From: JBBIWA01 sp037439425
Lineage (GTDB): Bacteria > Acidobacteriota > Blastocatellia > RBC074
Length of the DNA stretch: 34,663 nt
Assembly (NCBI GenBank): GCA_037439425.1
Contig: JBBIWA010000065.1
Span: forward strand, 1 to 34,663
Direction of reading: 5' to 3'
Position numbers and translations under genes: made by a program
The notes under the pieces: generated by a model
The model's database searches: none
What the model saw: the letters and a program-made list of their open reading frames with translations, nothing else
Told to the model about the DNA's origin: nothing
In this document: in pieces, positions 25,649-33,471 of the stretch
Layout: the number at the start of each line of letters is the position of its first letter
Position numbering within the stretch: the first letter of the stretch is position 1

Positions 25649-26030
25649 AAAGACTCCTCCGAAAATCCTGGGTACGCTGCCCGTCTCGCCCGCAATGGAT
25701 TTTCATTGCTTTCAGGGCGTCGCGCGAGCGACATCAATGACTCCTCCGAAAATCCCTGGGAGCGCGCGCATCCTTGCGTGCCTGCCTTCGTTAAGTAAGC
25801 CATTACCGAAGACCGAGCACGCTCGCCAGCGTGCGCTCGTGAGGGTTTGATTGTCTCTCCCGCGTCGCAGCGCGACATGAAAGACTCCTGTGGAAAATCC
25901 CTGGGTACGCACGCATCCTTGCGTGCTCATTGGGGCCGAAAATCTTGCACGCTAGATCAGCGTGCGCTCGTGAGGTCTTCATCATCTCAGGGCGTCGCCA
26001 CGCGACATGAATGACCTCTCGGAAAATCAG
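25649..26030 (-). repeat. Cluster of three composite repeats carrying ribosome-site/ATG copies
   Basis: Units start near 25660, 25737 and 25877, with a further edge at 26000-26020. Read on the minus strand each offers a purine-rich ribosome site and ATG followed by TCGC: ATG 25734 (GGAGGAGTCATTG before it), ATG 25878 (AGGAGTCTTTC) and ATG 26008 (GAGGTCATTC). The true abgT leader GGAGGAGTCTTT-ATG has the same form. Between them lie palindromes GCACGCT/AGCGTGC (25817-25834, 25947-25965) and a GCACGCA/TGCGTGC type (about 25909-25927). Confidence 0.8.
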
Positions 26031-26034
26031 GCCT

Positions 26035-26075
26035 CAGACCTCAGAATTCTGATTTGGTCTGCCCCTTGAGGTCTG
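26035..26075. repeat. Inverted repeat at the edge of the repeat cluster
   Basis: CAGACCTCA (26035-26043) pairs with TGAGGTCTG (26067-26075) around a 23-nt loop containing GAATTC. No T-run. From here to 26348 I see nothing else apart from the ribosome site of the next gene. Confidence 0.5.
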
Positions 26076-26348
26076 GGGTCTCTTCAGTGGTGCGCAATAG
26101 CCTTGGCAGTTTACCGTACCTTACCCCTTCCAGCAAAGGAAGGCGAAGTGTACTAATTGTCACTTGGTCGTGTAATGAGTCAGCCTGGCGCTGGCGGAAA
26201 AAGCGGGCGAACGCTACAATTGAGACCGGATATAGATGTGCGACTGGCCAGATCGGCTCTTGCGCAGTGGCTAGGCCACGATGACTAACCGAGGCGTTGC
26301 TAGCAATCAAGAAGCCTGTAACGCTCTCACATAAGGTAAGGATGATCA

Positions 26349-26918
26349 ATGAAGCAAAGTAAAGCACACAATCCGGCTAGTTGGTCCTGGTGCAGAATGG
26401 GGGGCGCTCTGATGGCTGCTACTATCTCGCTGGTGAGCGCAGTGGCCCTGTTAAGTTGCGGCGGCGAGACTGCGGCCCCGCCTCAGCCAGTGCCTCATAC
26501 CGAGCACGGAGCAGCCTCAAGTGCTCCCGCAGGAGCAGTTGTTGAGCCATCGCCGGCTCCAGCCATCACGCCACAAATACCCCCATTTCATGCCAGCGAA
26601 GCTGAGGCTAAACCATTTCCAGAGACGCTCTCACCCTCCCTCTTCCGCGATCCTGTAGTAGCTCAAGCTTACCGCATCGCCAAACGCATCCCGGGCGTGC
26701 TGGCGCAGCAACCTTGTTACTGCTACTGCGACCGGTTTGGCCACGGCAGCTTGCTGGATTGCTACCGTGATGATCACGGCGCTGGTTGAGAAGTCTGCCT
26801 CAAGGAGGTTCTCCTTGCTGACCAGATGCATCGTCAAGGAAAGAGCGCGCCGGAGATTCGCCAGGCTCTCATTCGCGGAGAGTGGAAGAATGTAGTCATG
26901 ACCGGGCAGGGGTACTGA
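26349..26918 (+). CDS. PCYCGC-motif lipoprotein, probable selenoprotein (TGA read as Sec147)
   Basis: 189 aa when TGA 26787-26789 is read as Sec. ATG 26349 has AAGGA at 7 nt. The signal peptide ends ALLSC (lipobox Cys37), then a Pro/Ala-rich linker to about 80. The domain begins IPGVLAQQPCYCYCDRFGHG with C123, C125 and C127, then C138 and DDHGAG. After TGA the frame continues EVCLKEVLLADQMHRQGKSA and PEIRQALIRGEW to a real TGA at 26916. Known PCYCGC proteins (for example in Bacillus) read DDHG-x2-C-x2-C, then GKS and EIR, so TGA replaces the first Cys of CxxC, giving U147-x2-C150. The protein faces the periplasm, where a Sec-Cys pair could act in redox or metal chemistry. A hairpin follows the UGA. 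The alternative is a nonsense mutation. Confidence 0.85.
26793..26822 (+). promoter_or_regulatory. SECIS-like hairpin of the PCYCGC-type gene
   Basis: Counting U of UGA as 1, CAAGGAG (15-21) pairs with CUCCUUG (25-31), seven perfect pairs, with loop GUU (22-24). GUC (7-9) can pair with GAC (34-36) below an internal loop. The loop starts GU, as in the E. coli fdhF SECIS, and the distance is inside the bacterial range. Core GGAGGUUCUCC is shared with the AhpD-like gene at an identical offset. Confidence 0.78.
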
Positions 26919-27043
26919 GCGTGAGCAGCTGAGGTTTTTCATCGAACCGTTCTTTCCCAGCGCCCTTGATGATCGGAGCCGGGCATCCCTAATCATCACG
27001 CGATGAGCTAACTTCAAGATCGTCTAGCCAGGGAGGTCCTGAC

Positions 27044-27523
27044 ATGTTCAGTCGTATCCTTGTCCCCCTCAGCTTCGCCCCCTCATCCAAGCGCGCTTTT
27101 GAAACCGCCGTCGAGATCGCGCGCCACTTCGATAGCGAGCTATTTGTGCTCAATGTCATCTACAATCCCTTCGCTGAGAAGGATGCCGGAGCCGGACTCT
27201 TTACGATGCCAGGCGATTGGGCGCGGGAACTGGAGCAGGCGCGCCAGCGGCTGGATCGTTTCATCGCTCATCAGATCAAGCGATTGCACATCGAGCGGCC
27301 CATCACCCGGCTGCTGGCTGAAGGCAAGCCAGAGCGACAGATCCTCAAGGTTGCCAAGGAGCAGCGGATTGACCTGATCGTCCTGGCCCATCACGAAGAG
27401 GGCGCCCTTGATCACCTATTCTGGGGACGCAATATTGACCACATCGTGGATCGCGCCGATTGCAGCGTGCTGGTTACGCGCGTCCATCTCTTCGAGGCAG
27501 CCTCGCCAGAGACTGACAGTTGA
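27044..27523 (+). CDS. Universal stress protein (UspA family)
   Basis: 159 aa, single Usp domain: RILVPLSFAPSSKRAFETAV at the start, FVLNVIYNP, then LLAEGKPERQILKVAKEQRI, DLIVLAHHEEGA and the final strand CSVLVTRV. The glycine-rich ATP-binding stretch near residue 130 (GALDHLFWGRN) is not the canonical G-x2-G-x9-G(S/T) form, so nucleotide binding is uncertain. ATG 27044 follows GGGAGGT. It sits 125 bp after the PCYCGC-type gene on the same strand. Confidence 0.88.
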   Translation: MFSRILVPLSFAPSSKRAFETAVEIARHFDSELFVLNVIYNPFAEKDAGAGLFTMPGDWARELEQARQRLDRFIAHQIKRLHIERPITRLLAEGKPERQILKVAKEQRIDLIVLAHHEEGALDHLFWGRNIDHIVDRADCSVLVTRVHLFEAASPETDS

Positions 27524-27569
27524 AGTTGCTGAAGAAGCGAGCTCAGAAAAGTACGCTGCTACTCCTCTC

Positions 27570-28253
27570 CTACTTCCTTAGCAGCACCAGCATCAGCAAG
27601 ATTAGACTGAGGGTTGAGATAACTCCGCCGATGCTGAGAATCGGGACTGACTGCATAAAGAAGCCCACTGCCACAATGGTCAGCCCTGCGAGCAGAGCCA
27701 GGCCATATAATTGGGCACCGCTTGCCATTGACTCCACTTCCGCTGCAGGGCTCGAGGATGAGAGCTGGGCCTGAGCATTGCACTGCCTGGCGAATTCGGC
27801 CATAAGCGCGCGCATCTGGTTCAGGTGTTTGCTGGTGTGAGCAATATAACCTTCGATCAACTGGTAGAGTGAAGTCGTGCCTTCCTCATCGTGGTATCCG
27901 GCCAGATTCCAATCTTGATAGGCAAGCTGGCTGAGCAGATTGGCATTAGCGCGGCGTAGCGTGGTAAAGATAAGCGCGACGTCCTCGATCTCCTGACGCC
28001 AATAGCCGAGGCGGGTTGCCCACTTCTCCTGATCATATCCATAAAGATTGGGCCGATCCTGAGTAATAATGCGGCGAATGCGAACCGAAGCGATCAATTC
28101 CGCATCGGCTAGATGCCCGGCTATTTCCAGGAGCGACCAACGCGACGGGTCAGGACGCCAGCTCACCACCTCTGCTGAAGAGTCCGAAAGCAGTCGCACC
28201 AGTTCATCAGCCTGCTGCGCGTATTCTTCAGTAATATGAACTCCACTGGTCAT
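27570..28253 (-). CDS. DinB-like protein with C-terminal membrane anchor
   Basis: 227 aa from ATG 28253; a TTG at 28277 is less likely. Residues 1-155 form a DinB_2 domain with the putative metal ligands H47 (IAGHLADAE), H139 and H143 (IAHTSKHLNQM). A Ser/Ala-rich linker (160-178) leads to two hydrophobic helices (about 182-202 and 205-225), ending with LLRK. DinB proteins are usually soluble, so a membrane-anchored form is unusual. Function unknown. Confidence 0.8.
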   Translation of the reverse strand: MTSGVHITEEYAQQADELVRLLSDSSAEVVSWRPDPSRWSLLEIAGHLADAELIASVRIRRIITQDRPNLYGYDQEKWATRLGYWRQEIEDVALIFTTLRRANANLLSQLAYQDWNLAGYHDEEGTTSLYQLIEGYIAHTSKHLNQMRALMAEFARQCNAQAQLSSSSPAAEVESMASGAQLYGLALLAGLTIVAVGFFMQSVPILSIGGVISTLSLILLMLVLLRK

Positions 28254-28328
28254 GGCCGAGTAGTATAGCGCAGACAAAAGAAAGGAAGGAATTGCAGCAA
28301 CACTCGCCTGGCGCTTGCTGAAAAGACG

Positions 28329-28363
28329 AAGAGCCTGGTGACCCTCACTATCACCAGGCTCTT
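28329..28363. terminator. Perfect 13-bp hairpin, possible terminator
   Basis: AAGAGCCTGGTGA (28329-28341) pairs perfectly with TCACCAGGCTCTT (28351-28363) around a 9-nt loop. On the minus strand it is followed by CGTCTTTT, on the plus strand by no T-run. It lies 76 bp upstream of the DinB-like start, so it could end an unseen minus-strand transcript or act as a leader element. Confidence 0.45.
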
Positions 28364-29317
28364 AACGGTTGCCCCTCAAGGCGAACCCCAATGCGAACCT
28401 TCAAAACTCACTGCCGGCCCTCACAAAACCGGAGCAGATCATTCGAGCTATCATTCGCTCTGCACACCTTCACGCACAAGGCGAAAAAAGGTTCCCGAGT
28501 TTTAGGAAAAATTTTCGACCTCTGCCAGGGAAATTGAAAGGAAAGCCAAAAGAGCTAGCATGGCAAAACAGGCAAGCGGGTCTTTAATGACCCACCGCCA
28601 CCCTGTGGAAGAAAGGGGTAGCCCAAGCTAGCTCGACTGAGATAAAAAACTCCTGAGAGTAAGCTCTAGTTGCACAAACCACTCTTCAAGAGCGCTCACA
28701 CGTTGTAGCTAGATTTATACCCGCACCCGACTGAGAAAGTTAAGAGTACATCTGCAGGGGATGAGCGCGTAAACTTGAACAGAACTTACCACTAGAGACC
28801 GCCGCCTGGCCACTGCTTTCAAGATATAGCCCTCTCTTGCGCGACGCCTGCTTGGTTGAAGTTTCAGGCACTAGGCTTCATATGACTGAAATCTCGTTGT
28901 AGTATTAAGAGATGGGAGCTGACCACCGACCACCGATCGCTGATGGCTGGAGAAAGATCTTGGCTGCCTGCCCGTGCCAACGGCAGATAGGCTCGCGCAC
29001 AAGCCGAAATTTTGAGTCAGTGGCCAGTCTTCAGTAGTCGGCTCTCAGTGGTTGTCTCCTAATCCGCATGAAAGCCACTCTAAAGAGGTCAGGATCGCCG
29101 ATGAAGTTTCCGGCTCGATCCGTCTGCATAAAGCCCATCATCCACCAAGGTAGTAATTTGCTCCGAGCTCCAACCCTACACCATCATACTATGGAAGGTT
29201 CAGGGACTGAGTCTTAGTGCTCGCCTCTCATCTGGGAGCAGAATGCGGGGCAACCCCATCCACGCGGTTGCTAATCTTTCTCTTACCCTTCAGCCCTCCT
29301 TACCTCATCTGGCCCGA
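28364..29317. other. Gene-poor stretch
   Basis: About 950 bp without a convincing gene. A 72-codon plus-strand frame at 28369-28587 (Lys/Arg/Pro-rich, no family match) has no ribosome site and looks non-coding. No structured RNA family was recognised by eye. Confidence 0.4.
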
Positions 29318-29734
29318 TTACCGCCCGGATGAGGAAGTTAAAGCCGCCTCGAGCCGCGCTAGGTTTCTCTCAGCGTCACTCAAACCCGCCTCAATTTCAG
29401 CGCAGATTTGCGCTGTCTCGGCGAGGTTGGCTAGGACCAGGGTTTCCGCACTGCTCAGGCGCTCGCGCAGTGAGAGTAGCAGCTGGCGAATCGGTTTCAG
29501 CCCCTCTGAAGATGGCATCTCGGCAGCGCGACTATTGAGGGCAAACAGCCGCTCTCGTAAATCATCAATGCGCGCCACTAGCGCCTGCCGCTGCTGCTCC
29601 TGCTCCGTCTGCTGCTGCTTGATTGCCTCGTTTTGCCTCTTCACATAGAACCAACCAGCCAGCAAGATGACAGCTATGAAACCGAGCGCGATGAGCCAAT
29701 GTTCGAGTTTAACTGGGGATTCAATCGTGCGCAT
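29318..29734 (-). CDS. Single-pass membrane protein with coiled coil
   Basis: 138 aa from ATG 29734. One transmembrane helix at residues 12-31 (HWLIALGFIAVILLAGWFYV) is followed by a long Gln/Glu/Arg-rich coiled coil (about 33-75, AIKQQQTEQEQQRQALVARI) and further helices to the C-terminus. There is no known family. The topology is probably N-in with the helical part outside, or the reverse. No clear ribosome site; longer in-frame starts exist but precede a non-hydrophobic, low-quality segment. Moderate confidence that it is a gene. Confidence 0.55.
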   Translation of the reverse strand: MRTIESPVKLEHWLIALGFIAVILLAGWFYVKRQNEAIKQQQTEQEQQRQALVARIDDLRERLFALNSRAAEMPSSEGLKPIRQLLLSLRERLSSAETLVLANLAETAQICAEIEAGLSDAERNLARLEAALTSSSGR

Positions 29735-30300
29735 ATGGTCAAAGTCCAACGCTGGCGATGGCAGACAGCAGATCGCGTTTGCTCGCCAAAACTCAGGTGA
29801 TGGCAATCCATTCAAGATCCAGTAGTGCTGTTCCCTACCCGATTAAGATTATACCCAACGGCGTGCTCAGCCGCCGGCTCTACGGGACGTTTTTCTCAAT
29901 CGCTATCACCACAGCCAAAGTCATCATCCAGAGATGGTGGGCCACGACAAATATCAGGAGCCTGAGCGCCCAGCAACAGCCGACGCAGAAGAGGCAATGG
30001 TCAAGACCAAGCTTGAATGCCTGCCAGCAGTACGACTCGGAACTTTCAGCACTGCCTGAACTGGAATGATTCTACCACTGAGGTCTTATTGGTCAACATC
30101 CCTTGTGATCAAAATAGTGCCGCAGGCTAAAGCTGGCGCGCTCCTTTCACCGCCCGTGGTTGACCAGATGCTCTGTCACGTCGTAAGCTATCACCCGCAA
30201 TCGTAGGGATGAAGGATGAATTAAAGAGGTTCTCAATTCATTCCTTCATCTGCGTGCTTTACCTACCTGCAAGTAACCAAGACAGAAAGGGACTGAAAGC
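29735..30300. other. Intergenic region with a long hairpin before the SDR gene
   Basis: No gene is convincing here. ATGAAGGATGAATT (30209-30222) and AATTCATTCCTTCAT (30235-30249) form a 14-bp stem with one bulged base and a 12-nt loop, 52 bp upstream of the SDR start. There is no T-run, so it may be a leader structure rather than a terminator. Confidence 0.45.
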
Positions 30301-31125
30301 ATGAAGCTACTCGAAGGCAAGTCAGCTATTGTGACAGGATCAGGTCGCGGCATTGGCCTGGCTGTCGCGAAACTCTTCGCCGAGCATGGCGCTGCGGTGG
30401 TGGTCAATGATCTTGAAGGCGAGGTAGCTGAAAGCGTAGTAAGTGAAATCACAGAGGCTGGCGGTCGCGCAGTTGCTTGTGTCGGCAGCGTGACGGCGCC
30501 CGACTTCCCCGAACGCATCGTCCGCACCGCAGTCGAAGAATTCGGAAAACTCGACATCCTCGTCAACAACGCGGGCTACACCTGGGACGCAGTGATTCAA
30601 AACATGACCGATGAGATGTGGTATGCCATGATTGATGTTCATCTCACGGCTCCCTTCCGCCTCATCCGCGCGGCGACTCCCTACATGCGCGAAGTCGCCA
30701 AACAGGAGATTGCTGAAGGCAAGCGAGTTCATCGCAAGATTATCAATATCTCTTCCACTTCAGGCGTCGCAGGCAACGCAGGGCAGGCCAACTACTCGGC
30801 TGGCAAAATGGGTGTCGTTGGATTGACCAAAACGATGGCCAAAGAATGGGGGCGCTTCAACATTAACGTCAACGCCGTGGCTTACGGGTTCATCGATACC
30901 CGCTTGACGCAAGCCAAAGAGAAGCATGAGAAGGTGCGCGTGGGCGAGATTGAAGCCGAGATCGGCATCCCTGAAGAGATGCGCCAAATGGCTGTTAAGC
31001 TCATCCCATTGGGACGCCCAGGCACACCGGAAGAGGCTGCTGGTCCGGTGCTCTTTCTCGCTTCACCGCTGTCAGATTACGTTACCGGGCATGTGTTGCT
31101 GGTCACAGGCGGATCATACATGTGA
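30301..31125 (+). CDS. Short-chain dehydrogenase/reductase (FabG-like)
   Basis: 274 aa, classical SDR. Dinucleotide-binding TGSGRGIG at 12-19, the NNAG loop at 89-92, catalytic Ser near 152-154 (INISSTSG), Tyr165 and Lys169 (YSAGK). The end is YVTGHVLLVTGGSYM. D37 in VVVNDLE favours NAD(H) over NADP(H). A 15-residue longer helix near 128-145 (MREVAKQEIAEGKRVHRK) and an insert at 205-230 are typical of acetoacetyl/3-oxoacyl reductases related to FabG. ATG follows GAAAGGGAC. It is first of three co-directional genes with the alcohol dehydrogenase and the MBL hydrolase. Confidence 0.88.
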   Translation: MKLLEGKSAIVTGSGRGIGLAVAKLFAEHGAAVVVNDLEGEVAESVVSEITEAGGRAVACVGSVTAPDFPERIVRTAVEEFGKLDILVNNAGYTWDAVIQNMTDEMWYAMIDVHLTAPFRLIRAATPYMREVAKQEIAEGKRVHRKIINISSTSGVAGNAGQANYSAGKMGVVGLTKTMAKEWGRFNINVNAVAYGFIDTRLTQAKEKHEKVRVGEIEAEIGIPEEMRQMAVKLIPLGRPGTPEEAAGPVLFLASPLSDYVTGHVLLVTGGSYM

Positions 31126-31234
31126 AGTACCGGCTGAATACGCTATTTTTCAATCTGATGTAAGGTGGTGAAGGTCAATTCCGTCTCCTCCTTTCGTGCT
31201 CCTTCTTCGTGGTTCCCTTCTCAGGGAGGCAAAA

Positions 31235-32251
31235 ATGAAAGCTGCTGTGTTGCGCGATTACGGTCAACCGCTGACGATTGAACAGCTCCAGACGCCAATG
31301 CCAGGGCCGGGTGAAGTGCTCGTCAAAATCGCCGCCTGCGGAGTTTGCCATTCCGATCTGCACCTGGCTGAAGGCGATTGGGAGATGCTCAAGTCGATCA
31401 CTAAACTTCCGCTCATCCTTGGCCACGAGATTGTGGGAACCATCGCTCAGCTTGGCGAAGGCGTTAGCGGATTCAATCTCGGTGATCGCGTTGGCGTGCC
31501 GTGGATTCACTGGACCTGCGGCGAATGCGAGTATTGTCAGATCGGAAGCGAAACGCTTTGCTTTAACCAACAAATCACCGGCTGCACGGTTGATGGCGGT
31601 TTCGCCGAGTATGTCAAAGCCAAAGCCAGCCACACGGCGAAGCTGCCAGATCAGCTCAGTTTTGAGGAAGCTGCCCCGCTGCTATGCGCCGGGCTGACAG
31701 TTTACAAAGCGCTCAAATCCTCAGGTATCAGAGTTGGCCAGCGTCTGGCCGTCTTTGGCATTGGCGGTCTCGGCCACCTGGCAGTGCAACTGGCTAAAGC
31801 TGCAGGCATCAAGGTCTGCGCCGTGGACATTGCGGAAGAGAAGCTGCAACTGGCACGCAACTGCGGCGCAGATTATCTGGTGAATGCTGTGGATGGGCCG
31901 GCTCATAAGCAGATCAAACAGTGGGGCGGCGCGCAGGTAGCGATGGTGACTTCAGCCAGTCGCGCAGCATACGAAGCGGCGCTGCGCTCGCTCAAACGTG
32001 GCGGCACACTTGCGGTCGTGGGCATGGCTCCTGAGCCGATCAGCGTCTCGGTGGTAGCGCTGGTCTCAGGAGAAAACAAGATCATTGCTTCGGCAGTTGG
32101 CACGCGGCAGGATCTGCGCGAGTTGCTGGAGCTGGCAGCCGATGGCCAAGTCAGGTGTAAGACCGAGCGGCGCCCGCTGGCTGAGGTGAACCAGGTATTT
32201 GAGGAGATGAAGCAGGGGCGGGTGCTGGGGCGTGTGATTTTGACACCGTAA
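31235..32251 (+). CDS. Zinc-dependent alcohol dehydrogenase (AdhP/propanol-preferring type)
   Basis: 338 aa from ATG 31235, which has GGGAGG at 5 nt. Medium-chain dehydrogenase with catalytic zinc ligands C38 (GVCHSD), H64-E65 (GHE) and C151, and structural zinc ligands C95, C98, C101, C109 (CGECEYC, then LC). The Rossmann motif GIGGLGHLAVQLAKA is followed by CAVDI, indicating NAD preference. It oxidises primary alcohols or reduces aldehydes in the cytoplasm. It lies 109 bp after the SDR gene. Confidence 0.92.
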   Translation: MKAAVLRDYGQPLTIEQLQTPMPGPGEVLVKIAACGVCHSDLHLAEGDWEMLKSITKLPLILGHEIVGTIAQLGEGVSGFNLGDRVGVPWIHWTCGECEYCQIGSETLCFNQQITGCTVDGGFAEYVKAKASHTAKLPDQLSFEEAAPLLCAGLTVYKALKSSGIRVGQRLAVFGIGGLGHLAVQLAKAAGIKVCAVDIAEEKLQLARNCGADYLVNAVDGPAHKQIKQWGGAQVAMVTSASRAAYEAALRSLKRGGTLAVVGMAPEPISVSVVALVSGENKIIASAVGTRQDLRELLELAADGQVRCKTERRPLAEVNQVFEEMKQGRVLGRVILTP

Positions 32252-32282
32252 TCACTCGGTCTTACTCAAAAGGTCAACGATC

Positions 32283-33224
32283 ATGATGATGCGCGCAATA
32301 TTGGCTTTGCTCTCTCTTGGATTTTTGATCCCTAGTTCTTCTCCGGCTCCCATTTCACTCACTCAGGCCCAAGCCGAGACAAGCCAGTCAGCGAGGACCA
32401 AGATCGTTCTGCTCGGCACAGGCACTCCCAATGCAGAGCCAGACCGTTCAGGTCCGGCGGTCGCGATTGTGGTGGATGAGACCCCCTACCTGGTTGACTT
32501 CGGTCCTGGCGTGGTTCGGCGCGCTGCCGCTGCGCATCGTGCAGGCATCAAAGGGCTGGCGGTGAACAAGCTCAAGCGAGCTTTCGTCACTCATCTCCAC
32601 TCGGATCACACTGCTGGTTATCCCGATCTGATCTTCACACCCTGGGTGCTGGAGAGAACTGACCCGCTCGAAGTCTACGGGCCTGAGGGGATCAAGCCCA
32701 TGACCGATCACCTTCTCAAAGCTTACGCGCAAGACATCCGCATCCGCCTCTACGGCGGAGAGCCGTCAAACAAGACTGGCTACCGGGTTAAGGCGCGCGA
32801 GATAAGGCCGGGCGTCGTCTACCAAGACCCGAACGTAACGGTCAAAGCCTTCCCCGTTAAGCACGGCACGTGGCCGCAAGCCTTCGGCTATCGCTTTGAA
32901 ACGCCAGATCGGACGATTGTGATTTCCGGCGATTGCGCGCCGAGCCCCACTATCCTTGAGCACTGCCAGGGCTGTGATGTGTTGATTCACGAGGTCTACT
33001 CTCAGGCGGGATTTCAAAAGCGCCCGCCAGAGTGGCAAGCCTATCATGCGAAATTTCATACCTCGACCGTGGAACTGGCCCGGATCGCCAATCAGGCCAA
33101 ACCAGGCTTATTGATCCTGTATCACCAACTAGTTTGGAGCTCGACGCCGGAAGAGATGCTGCGCGAAATCAGGCATCATTACAACGGGAAAGTAGTCTTT
33201 GGTAATGACCTGGAGGTCTACTAA
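32283..33224 (+). CDS. Exported MBL-fold metallo-hydrolase
   Basis: 313 aa with an N-terminal signal peptide (MRAILALLSLGFLIPSSS). The metallo-beta-lactamase fold motif HLHSDHTAGY (H104, H106, D108, H109) is present, then VKHGTWPQAFGYR, ISGDCAPSP and a late His in LYHQLVW. This arrangement is close to RNase Z/arylsulfatase-type MBL hydrolases, but export argues against tRNA processing. The substrate is unknown. Three tandem ATG codons start at 32283. A terminator-like hairpin lies after the stop, closing this gene group. Confidence 0.87.
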   Translation: MMMRAILALLSLGFLIPSSSPAPISLTQAQAETSQSARTKIVLLGTGTPNAEPDRSGPAVAIVVDETPYLVDFGPGVVRRAAAAHRAGIKGLAVNKLKRAFVTHLHSDHTAGYPDLIFTPWVLERTDPLEVYGPEGIKPMTDHLLKAYAQDIRIRLYGGEPSNKTGYRVKAREIRPGVVYQDPNVTVKAFPVKHGTWPQAFGYRFETPDRTIVISGDCAPSPTILEHCQGCDVLIHEVYSQAGFQKRPPEWQAYHAKFHTSTVELARIANQAKPGLLILYHQLVWSSTPEEMLREIRHHYNGKVVFGNDLEVY

Positions 33225-33256
33225 GGTTGAGTGCGCGGCGCGGGAGAAATAAGGAA

Positions 33257-33292
33257 AGTTATCAAACTGGCGGTTTGATAACTGATTTTTCT
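33257..33292 (+). terminator. Rho-independent terminator after the MBL gene
   Basis: AGTTATCAAAC (33257-33267) pairs perfectly with GTTTGATAACT (33273-33283) around TGGCG, followed by GATTTTTCTT. It lies 32 bp after the MBL stop codon. Confidence 0.75.
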
Positions 33293-33400
33293 TCTCGCAA
33301 ACACTCAAGTGAGGCTCAGCTCAACCGCTTAACGCCGGTGAGCTACGTTATCTGGGTCAGGACACCCTGGATAGACGAAGATAGAAGGCAGATGATAGAA
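33293..33400 (+). ncRNA. Candidate omega-RNA remnant upstream of the IscB gene
   Basis: IscB guides are normally transcribed from immediately upstream of iscB on the same strand. Here GCTCAACCG (33319-33327) pairs with CGGTGAGC (33336-33343) with one bulged A, and GGGT/ACCC stems lie near 33354-33366. Placement and hairpins fit, but I cannot match a covariance model by eye. The segment between it and the truncated iscB is replaced by simple repeats. Confidence 0.3.
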
Positions 33401-33445
33401 GGTAGATGATGGGAGGTAGATGATAGAAGATTGCGATCTTCGATC
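33366..33445 (+). repeat. Degenerate AGATGATAGAAGG-type simple repeats
   Basis: Four to five imperfect units around GATAGAAGGTAGATGAT from about 33369 to 33430 are followed by GATCTTCGATC-type short palindromes to 33460. They occupy the place where the missing iscB 5' end should be. Confidence 0.65.
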
Positions 33446-33471
33446 CTCGAACTTCGATCATCGTTTTAAGG

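Noticed and set aside
25525..25878. 117-codon minus-strand frame upstream of and overlapping abgT
   Set aside because: It consists mostly of translated dispersed repeats and then runs antiframe into abgT; better described as a property of the repeats.
26631..27017. 128-codon minus-strand frame opposite the PCYCGC-type gene
   Set aside because: It is antisense to the strongly supported selenoprotein frame and has no domain signal.
28369..28587. 72-codon plus-strand frame
   Set aside because: No ribosome site, no family resemblance, and compositionally like non-coding sequence.
29758..30069. 103-codon plus-strand frame
   Set aside because: Overlaps the 5' end of no supported gene usefully, lacks a ribosome site and shows no recognisable domain.
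33366..33445. CRISPR-like array
   Set aside because: Units are short, overlapping and degenerate with no spacers; this is a simple-sequence repeat.
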